The notes under the pieces are model-generated. The model saw only the letters and a list, made by a program, of their open reading frames with translations. It had not been told where the DNA came from and searched no databases. Position numbers and translations under genes: made by a program. From Haladaptatus pallidirubidus (GTDB taxonomy: Archaea; Halobacteriota; Halobacteria; Halobacteriales; Haladaptataceae): a DNA stretch of 64,000 nt. Position 1 is the stretch's first letter; every line of letters starts with the position of its first letter. The stretch is from NCBI RefSeq assembly GCF_020700235.1, contig NZ_CP085307.1, positions 1 through 64,000 on the forward strand, written 5' to 3'. Positions 27,120 through 36,505 of this stretch are shown here, one piece after another.

Positions 27120-28184
27120 GTGGTGCTCTCTTCAACGATCCTGCAGTCGACCGGTCTCGACAGTCCGACGCTCACTGCTGTGTTAGTGATCGTTGCGCTC
27201 GCCACCTTCCTGTGGGGGTTCGAGCGCTACCGGACGAGCTTCTCGCGGGCCGAGTTCGGCGTCGCGATCCTACTTTCGCTGGGTGTGCTCACCCTCGCCC
27301 TGTTTCCGGACATGTTCGCCCGCATCGGGTCGCTCCTGAACATCCAGCGCCGACCGCTGACGATCGCACTGGTTGTGAACGTGGCGCTACTCGCCCTAGT
27401 GCTCTACCTATTCGCGCGAACCCGGTCGAACCAGTTGCAGGTGGCCGATCTCGCGCGCGGTCTCACCATCGATCAAGCGACGATCGACGTCGACGACGAT
27501 GAGCGGCGGATCTTCGTCGTGATCCCCGCGTACAACGAGGCCGGGAGCATCCGGGGCGTGGTCAGTTCGCTCCCGGAGTCGATCCGCAGCTGCGCGGTTG
27601 AACCGCTCGTCGTCTCCGACGGGTCGACCGACGACACATACGATCGGATCGACTCAACCGACGCGACCGTCGTCGAACACCCAATTAACCAGGGACAGGG
27701 CGGCGCGCTCAAGACAGGGTTCGAGATCGCCCGACAGAATGGCGCGGACGTGGTCGTGACGATGGACGCCGATGGGCAACACCCGGTCAACCAGCTCGAA
27801 GATCTCGTCGCGCCGATTCTCGAGAACCGAGCGGACTACGTCGTCGGATCCCGGTACATAGGCACCGACCGCTCGGGCAACGGTATCGCCCGCCAGTCGG
27901 GGATCAAAGTGTTCACAGCGCTGATCAACGCGATCGCGAAGATGGAGATCACCGACTGCACGAACGGGTTTCGGGCCATCCGCGGTCCGATGCTCGACGA
28001 GCTGCGCCTCACCGAAATGCGGTTCAGCGCGCCCGAGCTGCTCATCGAAGCCCGCAAGAACGGCCTCCGCATAGAAGAGATCCCTGTCACCATCGCCCGT
28101 CGTGAGACCGGTGAGACGAAGAAGCCGAAGCTGGGGTATGCGGTCGGCCTCGTTCGAACGATCCTCGTCACCTGGATCCGATAA
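27120..28184 (+). CDS. DUF2304-GT2 fusion glycosyltransferase
   Basis: 354 residues from GTG 27120. The first 110 residues hold three TM helices with LGVLTLALFPDMFARIGSLLNI, a DUF2304 domain; the rest is a GT-A family 2 transferase (VVIPAYNEAGSIRGVVSSL, VVSDGSTDDT, DxD as TMDADGQHP, DCTNGFRAI). Family relatives make dolichyl/polyprenyl-phosphate sugars. DUF2304 is usually a separate gene next to such transferases; the fusion keeps both at the membrane. Codon use matches the GC-rich cluster. It probably charges a lipid carrier used by the following membrane transferase. Confidence 0.87.
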   Translation: MVLSSTILQSTGLDSPTLTAVLVIVALATFLWGFERYRTSFSRAEFGVAILLSLGVLTLALFPDMFARIGSLLNIQRRPLTIALVVNVALLALVLYLFARTRSNQLQVADLARGLTIDQATIDVDDDERRIFVVIPAYNEAGSIRGVVSSLPESIRSCAVEPLVVSDGSTDDTYDRIDSTDATVVEHPINQGQGGALKTGFEIARQNGADVVVTMDADGQHPVNQLEDLVAPILENRADYVVGSRYIGTDRSGNGIARQSGIKVFTALINAIAKMEITDCTNGFRAIRGPMLDELRLTEMRFSAPELLIEARKNGLRIEEIPVTIARRETGETKKPKLGYAVGLVRTILVTWIR

Positions 28185-28263
28185 CGAGTTTGACCGGATC
28201 CTCTTGACGGCCGTTCGGCGAGCAACTCGCCACGCTTTTATTGCCCTCTCCCAAGGCATCTGC

Positions 28264-30132
28264 ATGCAGCGAGCTATCGCTGGCATCCTGAATCGGATAA
28301 AACAACAGATCCGTGACGATCTCGATGCCGACCCGTACCTTGCATATATCCTCCTCTTCGCGTTCGTCCTCGCCGGATTCTGGATTTGGCACCACGTCCC
28401 GAACTTCGCGACCCGCGACGAGCGCTGGCGCGTTGTCGATCCGCTGGAGGTGCTGGTATTCTTCCTTGAGGATCCCGGCGTCGAATCCCTCCGAGAGGGG
28501 CTCGAGCACTGGCGGCCCTACGGAGCGACGTTATATCTCTACGGGATCGCGCTTATCCCCGTGATCGCGTTCGCGTTTCTCACCGGTCAGCTCGACGCGT
28601 TCATGGGTATTCTCAGAGGGACGGAGGTCGATCTCTGGGCACACTGGAACCGGACGCCTGCGTGGGTGTGGATCGCGATTGTTCTTTCGTCGCGATTAGT
28701 CAATGTGCTGCTAGCGGTCGGCTGCGTCTACGTGATGTACCGAATCGGAACGACGATGCGCGACCGCGCGACGGGGCGACTAGCGTCGATTCTGCTGTCG
28801 CTGACGTGGGGATTCCTTGTCTCGGCGCACGAGGCCGGTGAGGACATCCCGGCGCTTTTCTTCCTACTTCTGGTCGTCTACTTTGCCCTCCGTTACTCCG
28901 AGACCGGCGAGGAGTCGTTGTTCTACGCGGGCTGCGTCTGCGGCGGGATCGCGATCGCGTTCAAGCTCACCGCGGGAGTCAGCGTCGCTCTACTCGGGCT
29001 CGCTTACCTCCTGTACGCGCGGAACCCCAAGACGACGCCGCGGGAGGCACTTGTGCGGCCGCGGCTTCTCGTGCTCGGCGCGATCCTTGGCGCGACAACG
29101 ATCATCGTCGGTTTTCCGAGCACGTTCGCCGGTGGGTTCGAGGTGATTACGGATCGGGTAAACAGAGGAACGACGAACAAGGGACAGCCGTTCGGCTGGC
29201 TGGTCGCCCCGAGTTGGTGGTGGATCCTGCGTGGATACCTCCACGGCCTTGGGCTGCCGCTCTTCCTCGGGGCGCTTGGCGGCGTTGCGGCGAGCCTTTC
29301 GCTTCTCCGTGAACGGTCGACGGCTTCAAACGGGGTACTGCTGGCGCTCGCGGGGACAGCGACGTACCTCACCGTCTTTAGTCGTTGGGCGTACATCCGT
29401 GCTCACCACCTCCTCCCGACGTTCGCGCTTCTCATCCTCGTCCTCGCGGTGGTTCTGACGCGTTTCTACGACAGTAATCGGTCGCTCGCGCGGCCGCTCA
29501 TTGTGGTTCTCTTGGTGACGAGCGGCGCGTACGCCGGCGTGGGCGACCTCGGGTACGCAACCCAGCCCCGAGACCAGGCGACGTCGTGGCTGTCGTCGAA
29601 CGCCGCGGAGAACTCGACCATCGAGACATACACGATGGATCCGCAGGACGCTGCAGTTCCTCACGGAATGGACGTCTACCAGCCGAGCAATCGAGAGATG
29701 ACGATTGAAGGAGAGACGCGAACCCCCAGCGTTAGGAAGTGGACGCGCGCCATGCCCCAACGGTGTCCGACGTATATCCAGCTTAACTATTTGGTCGGAG
29801 TACTATACCTCGCGCCCGACAGCCACAGCGAACGGGCGAAGCTATTATCCAATCCGCAGATGGAGAGCTACTACCGATACCTGTTGGCCGAAGACAAGTA
29901 TCCCTACGAGGTCGCTGCCACGTTCGGTCCTCGCCCGCGGTTCTTCGATACGGACGAGCCCAGTCCCCTGTGGTGGGATCTGCTCCGAACCGGACTCTTC
30001 CCACGAACCATCCAGTACGGAGACGCGCAGGACTTCGGTGTGGATCAGTATACGATGATCCTGGAGCGGACCGGACCATGTAACATGTCCACACGGTCGC
30101 CGTTCGCGTCCGGAGATCGCGAGCGTAACTAA
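28264..30132 (+). CDS. Multi-TM glycosyltransferase (GT39/ArnT-like)
   Basis: 622 residues from ATG 28264 (MQRAIAGILNRIKQQ). An N-terminal TM helix is followed by WHHVPNFATRDERWRVVDP, with acidic residues in the first periplasmic loop as in lipid-phosphate-sugar-dependent transferases, then about ten TM helices (LLSLTWGFLVSAHEAGEDIPALFFLLL, GIAIAFKLTAG) and a soluble C-terminal domain from about residue 440. Likely uses a lipid-linked sugar donor outside the membrane. It follows the GT2 fusion by 79 bp and probably shares its transcript. Confidence 0.8.
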   Translation: MQRAIAGILNRIKQQIRDDLDADPYLAYILLFAFVLAGFWIWHHVPNFATRDERWRVVDPLEVLVFFLEDPGVESLREGLEHWRPYGATLYLYGIALIPVIAFAFLTGQLDAFMGILRGTEVDLWAHWNRTPAWVWIAIVLSSRLVNVLLAVGCVYVMYRIGTTMRDRATGRLASILLSLTWGFLVSAHEAGEDIPALFFLLLVVYFALRYSETGEESLFYAGCVCGGIAIAFKLTAGVSVALLGLAYLLYARNPKTTPREALVRPRLLVLGAILGATTIIVGFPSTFAGGFEVITDRVNRGTTNKGQPFGWLVAPSWWWILRGYLHGLGLPLFLGALGGVAASLSLLRERSTASNGVLLALAGTATYLTVFSRWAYIRAHHLLPTFALLILVLAVVLTRFYDSNRSLARPLIVVLLVTSGAYAGVGDLGYATQPRDQATSWLSSNAAENSTIETYTMDPQDAAVPHGMDVYQPSNREMTIEGETRTPSVRKWTRAMPQRCPTYIQLNYLVGVLYLAPDSHSERAKLLSNPQMESYYRYLLAEDKYPYEVAATFGPRPRFFDTDEPSPLWWDLLRTGLFPRTIQYGDAQDFGVDQYTMILERTGPCNMSTRSPFASGDRERN

Positions 30133-30621
30133 TCGACGATGCTTACTTTTACCGTACTTCTGGCCGGTTTAAGGCTGGTAGCGAGAGAGTTCAGCCGGTG
30201 TCCGCGAACCGAAAGGGAGACCACTGCGAGCGCGATGATACGTGCCTGCCAACGGCAGTACAACGGCACGATGCCAGGGTATCATATATTTCATCCTCAT
30301 TTAATTTATGACGAGTTCTATTAAATAATTGGTCATAGAATTAGACTTCTCAGTAGTTGGTTCTGATGGTCAATTTTGCACCAGAATCCCTAGGTGACGC
30401 GTAATACTCCTGTGAAATGCACTATCATTAGTATAGACGATCGCCAGATTTAAGATCAGTAGAACATTTTAAATATTATACAGTGACAAACGACACAACA
30501 AGTTTCTTTTTCAGTACTCATAGATCAGCAGATGAATACCCTGAGAATCCATGCTATGGATGTCAGATAGTCAATCCTTATATCGCTGATTCTGAGTCAC
30601 CAACTAGTAACCTATGCACCG
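30133..30621. other. Intergenic stretch, composition boundary
   Basis: 489 bp in which GC-rich cluster DNA gives way to AT-rich DNA at about 30.3 kb. No supported gene, hairpin or repeat. Confidence 0.5.
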
Positions 30622-32235
30622 ATGGCGGGAGATAAACCATTCACTGACCGAACATCTAGCGATCGTGATCTATCTTATGTCAATCAATTTCGGTCGCTGC
30701 TCGCCACGACTCGTAGTACTGATAAAGTCTGGTTGCTTATCGCAGTGATTGTTGCGGTTAGTATCATCAGTATATATCACCAAACTCATTCGTATCCTGC
30801 ATATGGGGCCGGTCTCTATCTCTCTATGGCCGAAGACCTTCTTGCTAACGGCTATCGTCCGCCAAAGATGATTGCTGGCTACACCGCAGATGGTGTCCCA
30901 TTCATCTATCCTCCACTCGGATTTTATAGCATCGCAGCACTGCTTGATATCGGATTAGAGCCATTACTTCTCACTCGTGTCCTCCCAAGTATAATTTCGG
31001 TCGCTGTTGTGATTCCATTTTATTTTATAGCGCGTAATGTACTCGGGACACCACTCCGAGCTGGCATCACTGCCATTCTTTTTGCAGTTACGCCAACGAT
31101 ATTGCAATGGCATATCTCTGCTGGCGGCATCGTTCGTGCGCCGGCATTTCTCTTTACAATAAGTGGACTCTATAGTGGATTGCGGGTTTTCCAGTATCAT
31201 CACCGCCGGTGGATTGCGTCAACGGCGATCTTATTTGGACTTACACTTCTAACCCACCCAACATACAGTATATTCTTCGGCGCAAGCTGCGTGTTGCTCT
31301 ATTTACGCTACGATCGCTCCATACGTGGACTCGCAATGGGCGTTATGGTTGCTATTGGTGGTTTCCTATTGGCCTCACCATGGATACTGTACATTGTCTC
31401 AACCACTGGCATAGAGGGCTTTACAGCGGCAGCAAGCACCCATGGTGGGATCGTCCAAACAACGTCACTGTTAGGTCTCTTATCCATATTAGGACAGCCG
31501 ATAGCTGCTGGTCGAACCATGTCACTATGGTACCTTCTCGTCCTCCTTGGTTCAGGCTATCTAATTGCACAGAGGCGGTTTTTCCTTCCGGTTTGGTTTC
31601 TCCTCTCAATTTTGCTTTTACAAGAGAAGCGGTTTGCATTTGTCCCTGGTATTATTGCAATTGGCGCGTTGACGACTGCATCTCGATATCTCCAGTCCAA
31701 TCAGGAACGCCAGAATGGTACGCAATGGCTATCACAAGCGATGGCTGTTGGCTTGATTGTGATGTTGTTCGCGATGGGTGGGTTATATGTGGCAGGTTCA
31801 CCTCTTCATGGTGGTACTTCGCAGCCATCGTTCATTGACAATGAAGACATGGCAGCAATGGATTGGGTGAAGAAAGAGACGGCGACAGATGCCGAGTTCA
31901 TCGTGATGGGAGACGCCGCTGAATGGTTCCCATACTTCGCTGATCGAACAATTCTGGTTAGTCCGTGGGGTGTTGAGTGGGACTCATCGAAAAAATATAA
32001 ACACCAGCTTCGGGAATATCGTCAGGTTTCTCGATGCCATATCGAGATGTGTCTCTCCAGACAGTTCCATCAAAATAATATCCGTCCCGACTATGTTTAT
32101 GTTCCGAAGGGCACGTATACAGTCCGAGGCTTTCAGACACAGCAACGGCCACAAATGAGACGTTCGCTCATCCGTTCGGAGGAATACCAGCTGGCCTATG
32201 AAAATCAAGATGTGATAATATTCAAGAAAAATTAG
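30622..32235 (+). CDS. GT39-like multi-TM glycosyltransferase
   Basis: 537 residues from ATG 30622. One cytoplasmic leader, TM1 (VWLLIAVIVAVSIISIY), then the loop AYGAGLYLSMAEDLLANGYRPPKMIAGYTADGVPFIYPPLGFY with the acidic and PPLGFY features of dolichyl-phosphate-mannose transferases, and about ten more TM helices. The soluble tail (DWVKKETATDAEFIVMGDAAEW) is typical of archaeal members. The AT-rich codon use differs sharply from the transferase just upstream, pointing to separate acquisition. Confidence 0.8.
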   Translation: MAGDKPFTDRTSSDRDLSYVNQFRSLLATTRSTDKVWLLIAVIVAVSIISIYHQTHSYPAYGAGLYLSMAEDLLANGYRPPKMIAGYTADGVPFIYPPLGFYSIAALLDIGLEPLLLTRVLPSIISVAVVIPFYFIARNVLGTPLRAGITAILFAVTPTILQWHISAGGIVRAPAFLFTISGLYSGLRVFQYHHRRWIASTAILFGLTLLTHPTYSIFFGASCVLLYLRYDRSIRGLAMGVMVAIGGFLLASPWILYIVSTTGIEGFTAAASTHGGIVQTTSLLGLLSILGQPIAAGRTMSLWYLLVLLGSGYLIAQRRFFLPVWFLLSILLLQEKRFAFVPGIIAIGALTTASRYLQSNQERQNGTQWLSQAMAVGLIVMLFAMGGLYVAGSPLHGGTSQPSFIDNEDMAAMDWVKKETATDAEFIVMGDAAEWFPYFADRTILVSPWGVEWDSSKKYKHQLREYRQVSRCHIEMCLSRQFHQNNIRPDYVYVPKGTYTVRGFQTQQRPQMRRSLIRSEEYQLAYENQDVIIFKKN

Positions 32236-32850
32236 AGACCAATATGGAACTTCCAAGAATAATTTAAATATCCATATTGTAGCCACTGGCGTCAGTTTAT
32301 ATTCGACTTAAGCGTTAAAAGAGCGATTGAAGGCTTAGCTATTCATGATCTGTGAGATATTCCTTAATTTGGTTCGTTCAACAGCCGAGTGGCAAGAGCT
32401 TACTCGTGGCTGCCTGCACCAACAAGTCCCGATAGAATTCGGTATCAACGTCAGTTGGAGTTTGACTGCTAACGCCACACGATCGTGTATCATCATCAAC
32501 GACAAAACACGAGACATCCTAACTTGACGAATGTGTCAACCCGAAATTTGCTGCCCGCTCAAGCGCCGCCACACTCCACGTGGCTTGGATATTTCCCTCC
32601 TGCTTCTTCGTGACACGATTCGTAATCACCAAGTCACTTGGATCAACCGCTCTGGGCTCCAGTCAATTGATCCACGACCGAAGTTCCTCACAAACATCAA
32701 AGCGACGCCAGAATGAATTGTACATGAACAAAAAATATTCATAGGTTTTGAATATACTCCACAAGGTATTCGTTGGGAATCTCTAACTTGGGCAACACGG
32801 ACTGCCCATACGTTTACAAAACCCACAGTCATTATCTAAAAGTACTATCA
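32236..32850. other. Intergenic stretch with a decayed gene
   Basis: Holds the minus-strand pseudogene at 32378-32713. The rest, including the 140 bp before the Tat-exported glycosidase, has no further supported feature. Confidence 0.45.
32378..32713 (-). pseudogene. Unidentified gene with two in-frame stops
   Basis: One minus-strand frame reads FWRRFDVCEELRSWIN, stop, LEPRAVDPSDLVITNRVTKK then QEGNIQATWSVAALERAANF, stop, DVSCFVVDDDTRSCGVSSQT then PTDVDTEFYRDLLVQ, stop. The coding texture persists across the stops, so this is a decaying gene rather than chance. The family is not recognised. No ATG is visible at its left end. Confidence 0.5.
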
Positions 32851-33978
32851 ATGTCTGTTACACGGCGGCAATTCATTCGGACAGGAAGTACAGTAGGACT
32901 TAGCGTCTCTATGGGCTCTAATGCGATAGGTACTACATTGACTTCCGAGGATAGAACGCCTGTTGATATCAGAGGTGCTCTGTATCTTCCAAGTCGTGAT
33001 TTCAACTTCTATCAAATGTGGGCCAATTACTTACCAGAGATAATCGAACGAGATCTTGGATATGCATCTCGGCTTGGTTTGAATGCGATTCGAACATGGG
33101 TGAGTTACGAATTCTGGCTTGAAAACCCAACAAAGCATCGAAAAGCGATCGAGCATTTTCTCACGGCCGCATCGAAGAGAGGTATCAATGTATTGCTCAG
33201 TTTATTCGAGAATGTCGGTACAAAACCAACCCATGAAAACTTAACAAACACGGATCCGCAAACTGCGACACCGGTTCGTTCACCCTCGTTAAAGGTTATT
33301 CAAAACCCGAAGCGATGGACGAAACCACACGAGTTTGTGCAATGGTTTATGAATTTGCATCGAAACGATGAACGCCTATTAGCGATCGAAGTAATGAACG
33401 AACCTGGCTGGCGCAATGACGTAAAGAAGTTTGCAAAGGACATGTTTCAAACGCTTCTCCACAACCGCGGAACGATCCCACTGACAGTTGGTGCTACAAG
33501 TTTGATCAACAGTGTTGATTATCTTGATTGGGGAAGTGACATTTTACAATTCCACTATAATTATCCATCAAACAAGCAAATATTCCGTGATCTACTACAG
33601 GATTACCGAGAGCTATCTTCAAACATAGAACAACCGATTTGGTTAACCGAGTGGCAAAAAATTGCGTCATTTGGATGGGGGAACACAAATAAAAAAGTGG
33701 ACGACTGGTACCCAAATTATGCTTCTCTTGCACCACTATTGCGAAAATATAGCGTTGATAATTTCTTTTGGTCGCTTATGCTACAACCTGCGTACACCCA
33801 ACCAATGCGTCGAAAAGGAGTTTTAAACGGGATCTTTCACGAAGATGGTGCTGTCTGGAGTTTAGAGGATGCAAAAGCGATTAAGGCAATGGGCGGGAGT
33901 AATGCGTTCTCCGGCCGTGAACGGAAAGAATGGCCAACATGGGCTCGTTCAATCAAACATCCACAAAGTAAAATATAA
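32851..33978 (+). CDS. Tat-exported clan GH-A glycoside hydrolase
   Basis: 375 residues from ATG 32851. Twin-arginine signal TRRQFIRTGSTVGLSVSM at residues 4-21 exports the folded protein. The catalytic TIM barrel shows RGALYLPSRDFNFYQMW, the acid/base in AIEVMNEPGW (Glu184) and the nucleophile in IWLTEWQK (Glu267), the spacing of GH5/GH-A mannanase- or cellulase-like enzymes. Substrate unknown; beta-mannan or glucan are candidates. A close paralogue lies 900 bp downstream, with a small beta-helix gene between them on the other strand. Confidence 0.83.
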   Translation: MSVTRRQFIRTGSTVGLSVSMGSNAIGTTLTSEDRTPVDIRGALYLPSRDFNFYQMWANYLPEIIERDLGYASRLGLNAIRTWVSYEFWLENPTKHRKAIEHFLTAASKRGINVLLSLFENVGTKPTHENLTNTDPQTATPVRSPSLKVIQNPKRWTKPHEFVQWFMNLHRNDERLLAIEVMNEPGWRNDVKKFAKDMFQTLLHNRGTIPLTVGATSLINSVDYLDWGSDILQFHYNYPSNKQIFRDLLQDYRELSSNIEQPIWLTEWQKIASFGWGNTNKKVDDWYPNYASLAPLLRKYSVDNFFWSLMLQPAYTQPMRRKGVLNGIFHEDGAVWSLEDAKAIKAMGGSNAFSGRERKEWPTWARSIKHPQSKI

Positions 33979-34082
33979 AATGAGAAGCTAGGTTATCGTC
34001 AAGACAAGTGACCGCAAAACGGTTCAAGAACCACTGTTCGGATACTTGCTCTGAAGCCCTCTAGAGAGTCTAGCATAGTGAG

Positions 34083-34115
34083 TACACACACACACATATA
34101 TATGTATATATATCA
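34083..34115. repeat. Dinucleotide microsatellite (AC)n-(AT)n
   Basis: An uninterrupted run of AC repeats passes into AT repeats between the glycosidase stop and the beta-helix gene. Such runs are rare in GC-rich haloarchaeal DNA and prone to slippage or melting. Confidence 0.7.
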
Positions 34116-34144
34116 AATTTATCCTAATTATGTTGAATTAGTTA

Positions 34145-34711
34145 TTAAATTGTATCTACTTGATTGCCCGAAAATTCGTTTCCCCATAACTGAATGTGAA
34201 TACTACTCCCGCTAACTCGTTTTCCAACAAGATTGTCTTTTAAGATAGAATTTCTAGTTATCACGAGTTGGGAATTCTCGAGAGAGATTCCGTACACATT
34301 TGATGACGCAGTTACGTTCTGTATTTCTCCAAGTTCGTCATGACGAAACACGATTCCCTCATGCCAATTGGTTATAACAGCATTTGTGATTTGTATATTT
34401 TTGCTATTTTCTGGCGTATTCACATCTATCGCGACAGTATGGCTATTTCCACGGCCATCAATGGTATGGCCATTCCCATCGAAAACGACGTTCCCTGATT
34501 GAATTTCGATACAGCTTTGAGAAATCGGTGTTCCTCCGCCGTTTGTAATATTCTTTGTCAGTTCGTATCTCCCAGGTTCGTCAATTGTAGTACAAGAATT
34601 AATATTTTGTTTCTTTAAACTGTTTGATGGCATCATTATAGCTGGGATACTAACACAAGCAGACAAGAGCACTACAACTATTAATAAGAGGAACGTCCGT
34701 TTCAAATTCAT
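34145..34711 (-). CDS. Small beta-helix lipoprotein (NosD-like)
   Basis: 188 residues. Signal MNLKRTFLLLIVVVLLSAC ends in a lipobox-like LLSAC. The mature part starts with SCTTIDEPGRYELTKNI and gives CASH-type rungs (NVVFDGNGHTIDGRG, NIQITNAVITNWHEGIVF, ENSQLVITRNSILKDN). The layout and length parallel the protein at 15907-16548, so the two are probably distant paralogues. It is wedged between two GH-A glycosidases, suggesting that all three act on the same extracellular polysaccharide; this is inference from proximity. Confidence 0.75.
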   Translation of the reverse strand: MNLKRTFLLLIVVVLLSACVSIPAIMMPSNSLKKQNINSCTTIDEPGRYELTKNITNGGGTPISQSCIEIQSGNVVFDGNGHTIDGRGNSHTVAIDVNTPENSKNIQITNAVITNWHEGIVFRHDELGEIQNVTASSNVYGISLENSQLVITRNSILKDNLVGKRVSGSSIHIQLWGNEFSGNQVDTI

Positions 34712-34880
34712 CTATATGAAAATACCAACGTGATCATCACAGTTGAAGATTGTTGGCACTTGTTTGCGTTCTGAACATCTATTGTTGATAAATACCATGG
34801 CTCTTCGTGGTAGTTACGATAAGCGGCAAGACGTTGTTTATTAGATTTTAAGTGAGAGAGGTAGAGAGGTATTCTTACTA

Positions 34881-36080
34881 ATGGATTCAGGGAGAACCCG
34901 TCGGGAATTCCTTGCTGCGAGCACAGGCGGAATTACACTCGGATTAGGGAGGTACCACAACACTCAGGATACGTCACCCAAACAGCGAAAAAAGGAACCT
35001 AAGCAAGCAAACAATCAAGGTAGTACAAAGAAACCGGTTGATGTTCGTGGGGCGATCTACATTCCCACACGGGCATTCAATCGGTACCAGATGTGGCGGG
35101 ATTACGACCCGGCCGAGATCGAACGCGATTTCGGATATGCAGCACGTCTCAATTTGAACGCAATTCGCACGTGGCTGAGCTATGAATATTGGCTTCAGAA
35201 TCCAGATGCACATGCAAAACATCTCGAACACCTACTTGACACCGCCGATAAGTACGGTATGCAAGTCCTCCTTGGGCTCTTCGATAGTGTTGGGCGCGCA
35301 CCGACGTTCGAGAATTTACTCAACGATGATATTCTTGCTGCTGTTCAAACTCACTCACCGTCCGGTAGAACAATGGTCGAGAAACCGCTCTGGAAGACGC
35401 CACGAGTGTTCATTCGGTGGTTTATGCAACAGTATCGGGATGATGATCGACTGCTTGCAATCGAACTCACGAATGAGCCAGGGTGGGATCAAAGAAATGT
35501 TCAATTTATGCGGGAGATGGCGGAGATATTAGCGTGGTATCGTGGAGAACGGCCGCTCACCGTTGGTTCGACAAGCCTCGCAAATAACGCTGAATATTTG
35601 GACTGGGGTATGGATATTTTACAGTTTCATTATAACTTTGCACGAACGCCGAAGCTGTATCGTCACGTCCTTCAGCAGGCAAACTACGTTCAAACCAAAC
35701 TCGATATGCCCGTGTGGCTATCTGAATGGCAGCGCCTTCGACCAGGAGAAAAGTTCGCTGCTGATGTGAATGAAAATGCAGCGGTCCCCGACTATTCCTC
35801 TTTAGCTCCAATAATTCACAAGGCTGGAATCGGGAATTTCTTTTGGTCACTGATGCTCAAACCAGCCTACACACTTGCGGTGCGAGAAAATGGTGTCATC
35901 AACGGTCTCTTTCACGAGGATGGTGCGGTATGGAGTCTAGATGATGCACGAGCGATAAAAGCAATGTCAGGCGATCCCTCGTTCGAGGGTCGTGAGCGAA
36001 AGGAATACCCCGATTGGACGAGTGATATCAAAAGTTCGAACACACCAGATCCGGGCACAGAACAACCAACTAGGGACTGA
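34881..36080 (+). CDS. Tat-exported clan GH-A glycoside hydrolase (paralogue)
   Basis: 399 residues. Tat signal TRREFLAASTGGITLGLG, a Lys/Gln-rich linker (30-50), then VDVRGAIYIPTRAFNRYQMW. Catalytic residues are Glu199 in AIELTNEPGW and Glu282 in VWLSEWQR. Nearly every block of the enzyme at 32851 is matched (LGLNAIRTW/LNLNAIRTW, DILQFHYN, NFFWSLML, HEDGAVWSL), so it is a tandem duplicate that has diverged, perhaps toward another linkage or chain position. Confidence 0.83.
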   Translation: MDSGRTRREFLAASTGGITLGLGRYHNTQDTSPKQRKKEPKQANNQGSTKKPVDVRGAIYIPTRAFNRYQMWRDYDPAEIERDFGYAARLNLNAIRTWLSYEYWLQNPDAHAKHLEHLLDTADKYGMQVLLGLFDSVGRAPTFENLLNDDILAAVQTHSPSGRTMVEKPLWKTPRVFIRWFMQQYRDDDRLLAIELTNEPGWDQRNVQFMREMAEILAWYRGERPLTVGSTSLANNAEYLDWGMDILQFHYNFARTPKLYRHVLQQANYVQTKLDMPVWLSEWQRLRPGEKFAADVNENAAVPDYSSLAPIIHKAGIGNFFWSLMLKPAYTLAVRENGVINGLFHEDGAVWSLDDARAIKAMSGDPSFEGRERKEYPDWTSDIKSSNTPDPGTEQPTRD

Positions 36081-36505
36081 TATCCTTAAAATAAGATGCT
36101 TTGTTAAAGCCCGCTAAGAAATTGAAACCAAAACAAATTTAGAATAATTAAAATTATATTATTAATTAACTTATAGACAGGAATGGGAGAAAATATTATA
36201 GTGAGAACCTAAAAATGGTATGATTGCTGACGGATGCGCATTCTATCGATAAGTTGAGTCTCATCGAAGGAGACAAAATCCAAATTTCAAACCCTCGTCT
36301 GAGGGCTTGTACTGTGTGTGAACTGATATCTGAGTCGTCGAAAATCTGGATTAGTTCCGCTCGAATCCATTGGATTTTCGTGGCACATCGTGGTGAGCGA
36401 AGCGAACCCCGTGCCACGAAAAGGAAGCGTTCGGCGGGTTCGAAATAGACTAGACACGTGCAACGTATTGAGCATGTCCGAGCATGGTTCGAATCCGCCA
36501 GAAGC
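36081..36505. other. Intergenic stretch with hairpins
   Basis: Between the second glycosidase and the convergent membrane transferase. Contains the perfect 12-bp inverted repeat at 36375-36422 (listed) and a smaller hairpin CCCTC...GAGGG near 36290. No gene supported. Confidence 0.45.
36375..36422. terminator. Perfect 12-bp inverted repeat downstream of convergent genes
   Basis: Arms TTTTCGTGGCAC (36375-36386) and GTGCCACGAAAA (36411-36422) enclose 24 bases containing GAGCGAAGCGAA. It lies just past the end of the minus-strand transferase gene at 36506 and downstream of the plus-strand glycosidase, and ends in a short T run on either strand, so a bidirectional terminator is plausible. A small mobile or REP-like element is the alternative. 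Confidence 0.45.

Noticed and set aside
30139..30324. A 61-codon frame after the membrane transferase
   Set aside because: Crosses the composition boundary, has no coding texture in its second half and no homology.
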